Below, piece after piece: positions 1 through 7,378 of a DNA stretch of 27,238 bases. The stretch is taken from assembly GCA_900770055.1 (NCBI GenBank), contig CAAGJD010000180.1, forward strand, positions 1 to 27,238, in the 5' to 3' direction. Made by a program: the position numbers and the translations under genes. Every line of letters begins with the position of its first letter. Positions within the stretch are counted from its first letter, which is position 1. Below the pieces are notes generated by a model. The model was given only the letters and a program-made list of their open reading frames with translations. It was not told the DNA's origin and ran no database searches. Origin of the DNA: Acholeplasmatales bacterium (GTDB taxonomy: Bacteria; Bacillota_I; Bacilli_A; Acholeplasmatales; Anaeroplasmataceae).

Positions 1-30
1 CTCTTTCCCTACACGACGCTCTTCCGATCT
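1..30. other. Illumina TruSeq adapter remnant (artefact)
   Basis: These 30 bases match the 3' end of the Illumina TruSeq universal/read-1 adapter, ending in CGCTCTTCCGATCT. They are much more GC-rich than what follows and stop exactly where an open permease reading frame begins at base 31. They are untrimmed library sequence, not genome, and should be removed. The true contig end is therefore inside the second permease gene. Confidence 0.97.
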
Positions 31-122
31 AATAAACAAATTGCTGTTAAAAATATTAAGAATGAATAAGCTAATACTCTTGTAACAATAAGTTTAACCT
101 TAGCTGCCGTATTTTGATTCAT
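31..122 (-). CDS. Carbohydrate ABC transporter permease, second subunit (N-terminal fragment)
   Basis: An ATG at 122 reads leftward for 30 codons (MNQNTAAKVKLIVTR...) into a hydrophobic stretch and is cut at base 31 by adapter sequence. A strong GAGGAGG ribosome binding site lies inside the last codons of the preceding permease gene, and only 3 bases separate the genes, so translation is probably coupled. In sugar ABC operons a MalG/LacG-type permease usually follows the MalF-type one. The start of a first transmembrane helix after a short charged N-terminus fits this. Too little remains to identify the family from sequence alone; the call rests on position. Confidence 0.7.
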
Positions 123-125
123 ATA

Positions 126-1073
126 TTAGTCCTCCTCACCTTTAGCCATAGTTTTATAAACAATAAGACTTAAAGCTCCTGTGATTAAGAATAATATTAC
201 AGAAACTGCTCCAGCCATACCATAATTCTTACGTGTTCCTAAGTAATTGTTTAATAGCATTACTATTGTAGTTGAGGTATTATCTGGTGTACCTTTACCA
301 TTAGTTAAAATTTGAGGGACATCAAACATTTGAATACCACCAATTAATGATGTTATTGTTACATAAATTAAAATAGGTTTTAATAATGGAAGCGTAATGT
401 CTTTGAATACCTTAAATGATGATGCTCCATCCATTCTAGCTGATTCAAATAGACTTTCATCAATTCCTTGGATACCTGCCATAAGTAATATTGTAGTATT
501 TCCAAACCACATTAAGAAATTCATGAAGGCAATTAATGATCTTGTTGAAATTTTAATACTAAGAAATCTAATCATTTCTCCACCATTTTGAATTATCATC
601 TTATTAATTGGTCCACTTTCACCAAATAATTGGAAGAATAATAATGCAAAAGCTGAGGCCATAATTAAATTAGGCATATAAAATACTGATTTAAAGAATC
701 CTTGGAATCTAATTTTTAACCTTGTACTTGTAAAAATCAAAGCTAATAATAAAGCAATAACAAATTGTGGTAATGCACCAATTAGCCAAATTATCATCGT
801 GTTACAAAAATACTTTAATATTGCTATATCACCTGCATAGTTAGGTGTAAATAGATTTATATAATTATCAAAGCCAACAAATTTCGGACCGCTATATTTT
901 GTAACCGAAATCTTAAAATACTCAAAAAAACTAAATCCTATAGTCATTAATTGAGGTACTAAAGTAAATAATGTATAAACTACAAAAAATGGAATTAAAA
1001 AAATGACACCCCATTTTCCATAGCTAACTTTTTTGTTTTTCTTTGGTTTATTTTCTGAAGATACTATTTCCAT
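126..1073 (-). CDS. Carbohydrate ABC transporter permease (MalF/UgpA-type)
   Basis: A 315-residue inner-membrane protein of the CUT1 binding-protein-dependent sugar permeases. A basic cytoplasmic N-terminus (residues 1-20) is followed by about six hydrophobic segments. The cytoplasmic EAA loop that contacts the ATPase is visible near residues 210-230 (ESARMDGASSFKVF, then a DITLPLLKP tail). It lies downstream of the solute-binding lipoprotein and just upstream of the second permease, forming a standard sugar importer. No ATPase gene is in the window; CUT1 systems often share an MsmK-type ATPase encoded elsewhere. The substrate is inferred to be cellobiose or cello-oligosaccharide from the adjacent GH94 phosphorylase. 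The start is the ATG at 1073, preceded by AAAGGAG. Confidence 0.92.
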   Translation of the reverse strand: MEIVSSENKPKKNKKVSYGKWGVIFLIPFFVVYTLFTLVPQLMTIGFSFFEYFKISVTKYSGPKFVGFDNYINLFTPNYAGDIAILKYFCNTMIIWLIGALPQFVIALLLALIFTSTRLKIRFQGFFKSVFYMPNLIMASAFALLFFQLFGESGPINKMIIQNGGEMIRFLSIKISTRSLIAFMNFLMWFGNTTILLMAGIQGIDESLFESARMDGASSFKVFKDITLPLLKPILIYVTITSLIGGIQMFDVPQILTNGKGTPDNTSTTIVMLLNNYLGTRKNYGMAGAVSVILFLITGALSLIVYKTMAKGEED

Positions 1074-1090
1074 AATGACTCTCCTTTCTC

Positions 1091-1172
1091 TTCTTCACTA
1101 AAATGAAAAATTATAAAAATTTCTCACTTTAGTGAAGAAAGCTGTAGATGAGCTTCTACAGCTTTCACTAAA
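1091..1172 (-). promoter_or_regulatory. Intercistronic tandem inverted repeats forming mutually exclusive hairpins
   Basis: Between the binding-protein and permease genes, 1137-1148 pairs perfectly with 1155-1166 (12 bp, six-base loop), and this stem can continue through 1128-1135 with 1165-1172. Separately, 1091-1102 pairs perfectly with 1128-1139 (12 bp). Segment 1128-1139 is thus shared, so the two structures compete. On the RNA (minus strand) the first hairpin is followed after a few bases by a U-rich stretch. The second ends just before the permease ribosome binding site. Such hairpins often lower transporter expression relative to the binding protein by partial termination or by RNA stabilisation. 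A switch is inference. Confidence 0.7.
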
Positions 1173-1182
1173 CTAATATTAA

Positions 1183-2580
1183 TTATTTTTTAATTGTGAT
1201 TAATGGATACTTAGTTGTAATGTAATCATAGAAGTTAGCAATTGCTTTATCTTTAGAAACTTGACCAGTTAAGTATTCACGGAAATAGTTTTGGAAACCT
1301 TCATTACATAATTGATCATAAATTGTAGTATTTTCAAACTTAATGTTCTTAGCTAATTCTAAGAAGATCTTAGTATCATTTTGACCACCTAAGAATGCAT
1401 TACCAGTACCTTTTTCATCATATTCAGCAGATACAGCAGCATTAACCTTTTGGTTATTAGTGAATTGACCATCATTCTTAATTAAGTTAGTACATACTTC
1501 TTCATCATTGATGAATGCGTTCATAATCTTAGCAACTTCTTTTGTATTGTCTGAACCAGTTGCTGCCATTAACCAAGTACCACCCCAGAAATGAGCCATA
1601 GGACCTTCAACGATAGCCCAGTCGCCAGCCTTAGAGCCACCCATACAGAAATTGTAATACCAAGCAGGACCGAAGCAGCAGAATGCCTTATTTGCATCTG
1701 CAGCAATATTTTCAGTCTTTAATGAACCCCAAACATCGTCAGCAACTGTATAACCATTCTTTACATAGTTCTCAGCTTGAGCCATCCATGTGTTAACTGT
1801 ATCAGGAATAGTTAATTCGTTATTTGCATTTACCCATGGAGTTGAAGCATTGTTAGAGAATACACGATAAGTATCTGATTCACATGCAGTCATATAATAA
1901 CCCTTTTCCTTTGCTTGTGCAGCTACTTGATCGAACTTCTCCCAAGTGTCAACCTTTCCAGCAACAACAGCTGGATCATCAGTTCCAAATAAATCTTTAG
2001 CGATTACTCTGTTATAAATTAATGCAGATGGACAGCATTGGAATGATACACCCTTAACTACACCCTTAGAGTCAGATGCAGCCTGCTTTGTATAGTTATA
2101 AATATTAGAAAAGTCAGTTACACCGATTTTTGTAATATCTTGAGTACACTCATCATCAGCATACTTTAAGATATAGTCTGCTTCTGCTAAGAACATATCA
2201 ACCTTGTTATCAGCTGAAGCTTTTGATTGAGCCTCTAAAGCTAGGTCTAATGCATCTTGATATTGACCATTATCACTTGGCTTAATTGTCCATTTTACCT
2301 CAACACCATCAATATGATACTTTTCTGGAGCACCAGTTTCTGTTGAAGCGATTTTCTCATCTGAAACATATTTTTCGAAGAATCCTTTAAACTCTTCATT
2401 CCATGCATAAACATTTAAAACTTTTCCAGATGTTTCAACAGGAGTACTACCAGGAGTACTTGTTGGTGTACTTGTTGGTGCACTTGTTGGCGCAGAAGTC
2501 TTTCCTGCATCATCACCACAGCTTGCTAATGCTAAAATTCCAGCAAAAGCTAATATAGAACCTAAAACTCTCTTTTTCAT
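1183..2580 (-). CDS. Sugar ABC transporter solute-binding lipoprotein
   Basis: A 465-residue extracellular substrate-binding protein. Residues 1-20 are a lipoprotein signal peptide (MKKR, hydrophobic core, lipobox LASC) with the acylated Cys at 21. A Ser/Thr/Pro/Ala-rich linker at about residues 28-50 tethers the domain to the membrane. The mature part has family-1-type binding-protein features (NVYAWNEEF start of lobe 1; a conserved Trp-rich region, GGTWLMAATG). It contains about nine Cys besides the lipobox, including two adjacent pairs (QCCPS and FCCFG), unusual for a secreted Bacillota protein. Codon use is less A/T-biased at third positions than the neighbours, as expected for high expression. 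The ATG at 2580 follows AAAGGAG. The cellobiose substrate is inferred from context. Confidence 0.93.
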   Translation of the reverse strand: MKKRVLGSILAFAGILALASCGDDAGKTSAPTSAPTSTPTSTPGSTPVETSGKVLNVYAWNEEFKGFFEKYVSDEKIASTETGAPEKYHIDGVEVKWTIKPSDNGQYQDALDLALEAQSKASADNKVDMFLAEADYILKYADDECTQDITKIGVTDFSNIYNYTKQAASDSKGVVKGVSFQCCPSALIYNRVIAKDLFGTDDPAVVAGKVDTWEKFDQVAAQAKEKGYYMTACESDTYRVFSNNASTPWVNANNELTIPDTVNTWMAQAENYVKNGYTVADDVWGSLKTENIAADANKAFCCFGPAWYYNFCMGGSKAGDWAIVEGPMAHFWGGTWLMAATGSDNTKEVAKIMNAFINDEEVCTNLIKNDGQFTNNQKVNAAVSAEYDEKGTGNAFLGGQNDTKIFLELAKNIKFENTTIYDQLCNEGFQNYFREYLTGQVSKDKAIANFYDYITTKYPLITIKK

Positions 2581-2640
2581 TTTTTTCTTTTCTCCTTTTT
2601 ATTTTTTATTTTTTTGATACGAAAGTATCTTTAGGCTTAA

Positions 2641-3648
2641 TTAAATTTGTTTTGTAGTTTTACCCTTTTGAAGTTCACCCTTTACAATAATGCTTTCAGG
2701 GATAGCCATTTTAGGGTTTTCAATTATTTCTACAAGTTTTTGAGTAGCTAATATACCAATTTGCTTAGTATCCTGAGCATATGTAGTAAGCTCAGGTCTT
2801 AATAATCTAGATAATCTAATTCCATCATATCCTACTACACTAATATCTTCAGGAACTGATAGGCCATGCTTTTCAATTTCTGTAATACCACCAAGTAATG
2901 AATAATCATCTGGATATATTATTACTGTAGGCGGCTCATTAAGTTCTAAAAGCTCTCTTGTTGCTAAACCACTAAGCTTTGGTATGTGATATCTACCCTC
3001 TTTAATATATTCATCATTAACTTCAATATTATTATCACTACATGTTCTATAGAAGCTTGCTAAACGTTTCTTAGTAACATCAGTGTTTTCACCATGTATA
3101 AAAGCTATTTTCTTATGACCTTGACTAATAAGATATTCAACTATTTCCTTAAGTCCACTTACATTATCAGAAATAACTGAGCTTTTACCATTAAATTCGT
3201 AGTCAATAGTAACAGTAGGTATTTCACTTTCTACTAATTTTATTACTTCAGGATTATGAAAATCTACAGATGCAATAATTACACCATCACAATTACGATA
3301 TTTTGCATGCTCATAATAAGTTAATGTATCATTTCCTACATGATTGCTGATGAAGGTAATATCATAACCATGACGTTCGCTTTCTTCTTTTATATTATTT
3401 AATATTGCTGAAAAGTATTCATGCTCTAAGCCTGAGCTAGTATCATCAACAAATAGAATTCCAATATTGTAGGATCTATTTGTCTTAAGAGCTCTTGCTG
3501 TTGCGTTAGGAATGTATCCCATTTCTTTTGCAACCTGACATATATACTCAACTGTTTTCGGATTCAAATCAGATTTTCCGCTTAGTGCCTTACTTACAGA
3601 AGCGATTGACAAACCACATTTTAAAGCTACATCCTTGATCCTAACCAT
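2641..3648 (-). CDS. LacI-family transcriptional regulator
   Basis: A 335-residue one-component repressor. The N-terminal helix-turn-helix and hinge are clear (MVRIKDVALKCGLSIASVS, then NATARALKTNRS near residue 50), followed by a periplasmic-binding-protein-like effector domain (NIGILFVDD, VVGYDGIRLSRLLRPELTT, a typical LacI/GalR tail). The frame stays open to 3717, but I chose the ATG at 3648: it gives the family-typical MVxIKDVA start, has GGTGAT at ribosome-binding distance, and the promoter -10 box (3707-3712) lies inside the longer frame, so that start could not be on the transcript. It is 61 bases upstream of the binding-protein gene on the same strand and divergent from the cellobiose phosphorylase. 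It probably represses both and itself, with cellobiose or a derivative as inducer (inference). Confidence 0.95.
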   Translation of the reverse strand: MVRIKDVALKCGLSIASVSKALSGKSDLNPKTVEYICQVAKEMGYIPNATARALKTNRSYNIGILFVDDTSSGLEHEYFSAILNNIKEESERHGYDITFISNHVGNDTLTYYEHAKYRNCDGVIIASVDFHNPEVIKLVESEIPTVTIDYEFNGKSSVISDNVSGLKEIVEYLISQGHKKIAFIHGENTDVTKKRLASFYRTCSDNNIEVNDEYIKEGRYHIPKLSGLATRELLELNEPPTVIIYPDDYSLLGGITEIEKHGLSVPEDISVVGYDGIRLSRLLRPELTTYAQDTKQIGILATQKLVEIIENPKMAIPESIIVKGELQKGKTTKQI

Positions 3649-3686
3649 TAGAATCACCATCTCTTTACATCGTTGAAAATCGTCCT

Positions 3687-3700
3687 TAAACGTTTTCGGT
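3687..3700 (-). promoter_or_regulatory. Operator-like site O1 (AAACGTTTTC)
   Basis: The core AAACGTTTTC at 3688-3697 contains the palindrome AAACGTTT and resembles LacI/CcpA-family operators with a central CG. It lies at about +1 to +14 of the lacI transcript predicted from the promoter at 3707-3735, where a bound repressor would block initiation. It is one of three matching sites in this 180-bp region. Confidence 0.7.
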
Positions 3701-3706
3701 ACTTTT

Positions 3707-3735
3707 ATTATATACAAGCGTTTTCAATATGTCAA
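3707..3735 (-). promoter_or_regulatory. Sigma-A promoter of the lacI / sugar transporter operon
   Basis: On the minus strand, TTGACA (3735-3730) is followed after exactly 17 bases by TATAAT (3712-3707): perfect consensus at both boxes. It predicts a start near 3700 and a leader of about 50 bases before lacI. An operator-like site fills the spacer and another follows the start, so this strong promoter is probably held off by repressor and autoregulated. Confidence 0.88.
3714..3728 (-). promoter_or_regulatory. Operator-like site O2 (AAGCGTTTTC) in the promoter spacer
   Basis: AAGCGTTTTCA at 3716-3726 is the second copy of the shared motif and lies wholly between the -35 and -10 boxes of the lacI promoter, a classic repression position. 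It also resembles a CcpA cre site (AARCGNTTTCA core). CcpA binding instead of, or as well as, the local LacI protein cannot be excluded from sequence. Confidence 0.7.
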
Positions 3736-3804
3736 TATCTTTTTTTATTTTTTTAAAATTAATTTTTCAGGACCAAAAAGACTAATTTTTATTTAAAAAT
3801 GATA

Positions 3805-3833
3805 TTGATTTTTGATTTTTTTTCAATTATAAT
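3805..3833 (+). promoter_or_regulatory. Promoter of the GH94 phosphorylase gene
   Basis: TTGATT (3805-3810), a 17-base spacer and TATAAT (3828-3833) on the plus strand predict a start near 3840, about 50 bases before the GH94 start codon. Operator-like site O3 lies in the early transcribed region. Confidence 0.8.
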
Positions 3834-3849
3834 ACATTTGATGATACTT

Positions 3850-3862
3850 AATCGTTTTCGTA
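3850..3862 (+). promoter_or_regulatory. Operator-like site O3 (AATCGTTTTC)
   Basis: AATCGTTTTCG at 3850-3860 is the third copy of the AANCGTTTTC motif, about 10-20 bases downstream of the predicted GH94 start, where it could act as a roadblock. All three copies have the same plus-strand orientation and flank the divergent promoters. Confidence 0.65.
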
Positions 3863-3889
3863 AATTAATACAAAAAAAGGGTGATTATT

Positions 3890-6313
3890 ATGAAATTCGG
3901 CTATTTTGATGATAAAAATCGTGAATACGTAATTACAAATTATAAAACTCCACTTCCTTGGATAAATTATTTTGGTCAGGATGGTTTCTTCTCATTAATG
4001 AGTAATACCTGTGGTGGCTATTCATTTTATAAAGATGCTAAGCTAAGAAGAATAACAAGATTTAGATATAATAATATTCCAAGAGACTTTGGTGGAAGAT
4101 ATTATTATATAAATGATGAGGGAACTATATGGAATCCAGGATATCTACCTGTTAGAACAAAACTAGATTCATACAAGTGCCGTCATGGTATGGGCTACAC
4201 AGTATTTGAAAGTTCTAAAAATGGACTTGAGGCAAATCTATGCTGCTTCGTACCGCTTCAAGATTTATGTGAAATTAATAGTTTAACCTTAAAAAACACT
4301 TCTGATAAACCAAAAAATATAACTTTACATGGTGTAATTGAGTGGTGTTTATGGAATGCTGTAGATGATCAAACTAACTTCCAAAGAAATTATAATATCG
4401 GTGAGGTTGAAATTGAAGATAACACTCTATATCATAAAACAGAATATAGAGAAAGAAGAAACCACTTCTCCTTTTTTCACACGAGTGAAAAGCACTCAGG
4501 CTTTGATACTGACCTAGATACGTTCCTAGGTCAGTACAATTCCTGGGATAAGCCTGATTCTGTTTTTGATAGTGGATGTAAAAATAGTAAAGCTTCTGGT
4601 TGGAGTCCAATTGCTTGTCATGAATTTAAATTTACTTTAAATCCAGGCGAAGAAAAAACAATCATTTTCCAAATTGGTTATGTTGAAAATGATGAAGACA
4701 AAAAATTTAGTGAAGATGGAACAATTAATAAAGAAAATGCCTATAAGCTTCAGTCAAAATATAATACAAAGGCTGATGTTATAAAAGCATTTAAGCTATT
4801 AAACGAAAAATGGGATAGTTTATTAGGAAAACTATCTGTCCAAACTGGTGATGAGAAATTTGATCGAATGGTTAATGTTTGGAATCAATACCAATGTATG
4901 GCAACCTTCAATATGTCAAGATCTGCTAGCTATTATGAAAGTGGTACTGGTAGAGGTATGGGCTTTAGAGATAGTTGTCAGGATTTATTCGGTTTTCTTC
5001 ATTTAATACCTGAAAAATCAAGAGAAAGAATTATTGATATTGCTTCTATCCAATTTAAGGATGGTTCTACATACCACCAATATCAACCACTTACTAAGCG
5101 TGGAAATGCTGATATAGGTGGAGGCTTTAATGATGATCCACTATGGCTAGTTGGTGCTACTGTTCAATACATTAAAGAAACTGGAGATGCATCTATTTTA
5201 GATGAAATGGTTCCTTATAATAATGAACCTGGCACTGAAAGACCATTATTTGAGCATTTAAGAGCTTCTGTTGAATTCACAATTAAAAACAAGGGTCCAC
5301 ATGGTTTACCTCTAATTGGTAGAGCCGACTGGAACGATTGCTTAAATCTAAATTGTTTCTCAAAAACTCCTGGTGAATCATTCCAAACATGCTCAAACTT
5401 CGAAAGTGGCAAGGCTGAAAGTGTATTTATTGCAGGTATGTTTGTATACTACGGAAAAGAATATGCTGAATTATGTCAAAGATATGGTGATAAGAATGAA
5501 GCTAGTCGTATTAGAGATGAGGTAAAGGCTATTGAAAAGGCTGTAATTGATTACGGCTGGGACGGAGAATGGTTTGTTCGTGCATATGATGCATTTGAAA
5601 ACAAAATTGGTTCTTCTTCTTGTAAGGATGGTCAAATATTTGTTGAGCCTCAAGGCTTCTGTACAATGGCTAGAATTGGTGAAGATTTAGACTTTGGCAA
5701 AAAGGCTTTAGATTCAGTTGAAAAATATTTAACAAATGATTATGGTGTTGAAATATTACATCCAACATATAAAGAATATCATGTTGAACTAGGTGAGGTT
5801 TCAAGCTATCCTCCTGGATATAAAGAAAATGGTTCTGTCTTCTGTCATAACAACCCATGGATTGTTATTGCAAATACAGTAACTAATAATAATGAGCGTG
5901 CATTTGATATATATACAAGAAATTGCCCTGCTTATTTAGAGGATGTTTCTGAAATACATAAGACTGAACCTTATGTATATAGTCAAACAATTGCAGGTAG
6001 AGATGCTCAAAATTATGGTGAAGCAAAAAATAGCTGGCTAACAGGCACTGCTTCTTGGACATTTGTTGCAGCAAGTCAAGCAATACTAGGTCTTGTTCCT
6101 GATTATGATGGATTAAGAATAGACCCACACCTACCTAAATCTATTAAAACTGTAAAGGCTGTTAGAATCTTTAGAAATGTAAAATATAACATAACTATCA
6201 ACAACAATCAAACTGGTACATATGAAATGATAGTTAATGATCATAAGATTGAAGGACAAATCATCAAGCATGATAATAAATTAAATGAGGTTAATGTTGT
6301 AGTAAACCTATAA
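3890..6313 (+). CDS. Cellobiose phosphorylase (glycoside hydrolase family 94)
   Basis: An 807-residue cytoplasmic enzyme that phosphorolyses cellobiose to alpha-glucose 1-phosphate and glucose, saving ATP relative to hydrolysis. From memory it aligns along its full length with the Cellvibrio gilvus enzyme (about 820 residues): MKFGYFDD start, GGYSFYKDA, NMSRSASYYESG, GRGMGFRD (354-361), FNDDPLWL, and GRADWNDCLNLNCFS with the general-acid Asp at 483 (DWND 480-483). It also has ELGEVSSYPPGYKENG and KNSWLTGTASW. The frame extends to a GTG at 3881, but the ATG at 3890 is preferred because GGGTGAT sits at the right distance and the family begins MKFGYFDD. Related GH94 enzymes act on laminaribiose or chitobiose; the motifs favour cellobiose. 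Divergent from lacI and the sugar importer. Confidence 0.93.
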   Translation: MKFGYFDDKNREYVITNYKTPLPWINYFGQDGFFSLMSNTCGGYSFYKDAKLRRITRFRYNNIPRDFGGRYYYINDEGTIWNPGYLPVRTKLDSYKCRHGMGYTVFESSKNGLEANLCCFVPLQDLCEINSLTLKNTSDKPKNITLHGVIEWCLWNAVDDQTNFQRNYNIGEVEIEDNTLYHKTEYRERRNHFSFFHTSEKHSGFDTDLDTFLGQYNSWDKPDSVFDSGCKNSKASGWSPIACHEFKFTLNPGEEKTIIFQIGYVENDEDKKFSEDGTINKENAYKLQSKYNTKADVIKAFKLLNEKWDSLLGKLSVQTGDEKFDRMVNVWNQYQCMATFNMSRSASYYESGTGRGMGFRDSCQDLFGFLHLIPEKSRERIIDIASIQFKDGSTYHQYQPLTKRGNADIGGGFNDDPLWLVGATVQYIKETGDASILDEMVPYNNEPGTERPLFEHLRASVEFTIKNKGPHGLPLIGRADWNDCLNLNCFSKTPGESFQTCSNFESGKAESVFIAGMFVYYGKEYAELCQRYGDKNEASRIRDEVKAIEKAVIDYGWDGEWFVRAYDAFENKIGSSSCKDGQIFVEPQGFCTMARIGEDLDFGKKALDSVEKYLTNDYGVEILHPTYKEYHVELGEVSSYPPGYKENGSVFCHNNPWIVIANTVTNNNERAFDIYTRNCPAYLEDVSEIHKTEPYVYSQTIAGRDAQNYGEAKNSWLTGTASWTFVAASQAILGLVPDYDGLRIDPHLPKSIKTVKAVRIFRNVKYNITINNNQTGTYEMIVNDHKIEGQIIKHDNKLNEVNVVVNL

Positions 6314-6346
6314 TTAATTTAATTATAAATTCTTTCTTTTCCACTA

Positions 6347-6387
6347 AAAATAAAAAATCTCGAAATAAGCTCGAGATTTTTTATTTT
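6347..6387. terminator. Bidirectional terminator between GH94 and the aro operon
   Basis: AAAAAATCTCGA (6352-6363) pairs perfectly with TCGAGATTTTTT (6371-6382) over a seven-base loop, and flanking A/T pairs extend the stem to about 17 bp. T-runs on both strands let it serve the convergent GH94 and aroC transcripts. It overlaps the aroC stop codon. Confidence 0.92.
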
Positions 6388-7378
6388 ATTTATATATAGC
6401 TTTATTTACAAGCATCGCATCACAAAGAGCAATAGCTACTGCTGCTTCACATACTACCATTGCACGTAATATAATTGCAGCATCATGTCTACCCTCAATT
6501 ACTAGCTTTTCAACCTCACCATTTTTAAAATTAAAGGTTTCTTGAGGAACACCAATTGAAGGTGTTGGCTTAATAAATACTTTTATTTCAATTGGATTAC
6601 CATTTGAAATACCACCATTTATTCCACCATTATTATTGGTCTTAGTTTGACCATTATAATCAATTATTGAATCATTAAATTCGCTACCCTTAAGATTAGC
6701 ACCAGAAAAGCCAATTCCAAATTCAACACCTTTGACTCCACCTATTGAAAATAATAAATGCGATATAGTTGATTCAAGAGAATCAAAATATGGTTCTCCT
6801 AAACCTTTTGGTACTCCTGTTACCTTAATAGATATCACACCACCAACACTATCATTTTCTTCCACTGTAGTTTTTAAAATATTTGCAAACTTTCTACTGT
6901 CAGTTTCACCATTAAGATTAATTATCTTAGTTGAAAAACTTACTTCATTAAGCATTTTTTTAGCTATTACACCAGCACTAACTAAGCCTAATGTGATTCT
7001 GCCTGAAAAATGACCGCCACCTCTATAATCATTAAAGCCATTATATTTTGTAAATGCTGTATAATCAGCATGAGATGGTCTTGGATGATTTACTAAATTA
7101 GAATAGTCTTTACTTCTAGTATTATTATTTACAAATCGTAATAGAATGGGAGCGCCAGTAGTTTTTCCTTCAAAAACACCACTTTCAATTTGAATTTCAT
7201 CTGCTTCAATTCTAGGAGTAGTACCTAGTCCACCAGATTTTCTTCTTGATAAATCAGAATGGAAATCATCTTCATTAAGCTCAATTCCAGGTGTAACTCC
7301 ATCAACTAAAACACCAACGCCCTTTCCATGGCTTTCTCCAAAAATACTAATACGAAAAAGTCTTCCAAAGCTATTCAT
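6386..7378 (-). CDS. aroC: Chorismate synthase
   Basis: A 330-residue FMN-dependent enzyme making chorismate from EPSP, the last shikimate-pathway step. Diagnostic motifs are the N-terminal GRLFRISIFGESHGKGVG, RRKSGGLGTTPRIEAD, RPSHADYTAFTKY followed by the FNDYRGGGHFSGR flavin/substrate loop, and the C-terminal EGRHDAAIILRAMVVCEAAVAIAL. It is somewhat shorter than typical enzymes (350-390 residues) but has both ends and all signature regions. The ATG at 7378 follows AGAGGTGA and overlaps the end of aroE by 8 bases. It is the last gene of the aromatic operon, before the bidirectional terminator. Confidence 0.97.
   Translation of the reverse strand: MNSFGRLFRISIFGESHGKGVGVLVDGVTPGIELNEDDFHSDLSRRKSGGLGTTPRIEADEIQIESGVFEGKTTGAPILLRFVNNNTRSKDYSNLVNHPRPSHADYTAFTKYNGFNDYRGGGHFSGRITLGLVSAGVIAKKMLNEVSFSTKIINLNGETDSRKFANILKTTVEENDSVGGVISIKVTGVPKGLGEPYFDSLESTISHLLFSIGGVKGVEFGIGFSGANLKGSEFNDSIIDYNGQTKTNNNGGINGGISNGNPIEIKVFIKPTPSIGVPQETFNFKNGEVEKLVIEGRHDAAIILRAMVVCEAAVAIALCDAMLVNKAIYK

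Noticed and set aside
397..591. Plus-strand ORF opposite the permease gene
   Set aside because: It is antisense to a well-supported permease, has no ribosome binding site or family resemblance, and arises from codon bias on the other strand. The same applies to antisense frames opposite GH94, aroC, aroA, tyrA, aroF and the ABC genes.
2616..2629. Small hairpin GATAC-GAAA-GTATC between lacI and the binding-protein gene
   Set aside because: Only five base pairs and, in the minus-strand direction, followed by A-runs rather than U-runs. It is not a credible terminator; readthrough into the transporter genes is more likely.
3649..3717. Extended N-terminus for the LacI regulator (start at 3717)
   Set aside because: The promoter -10 box lies inside this extension and the family begins at MVRIKDVA, so the added residues cannot be on the predicted transcript.
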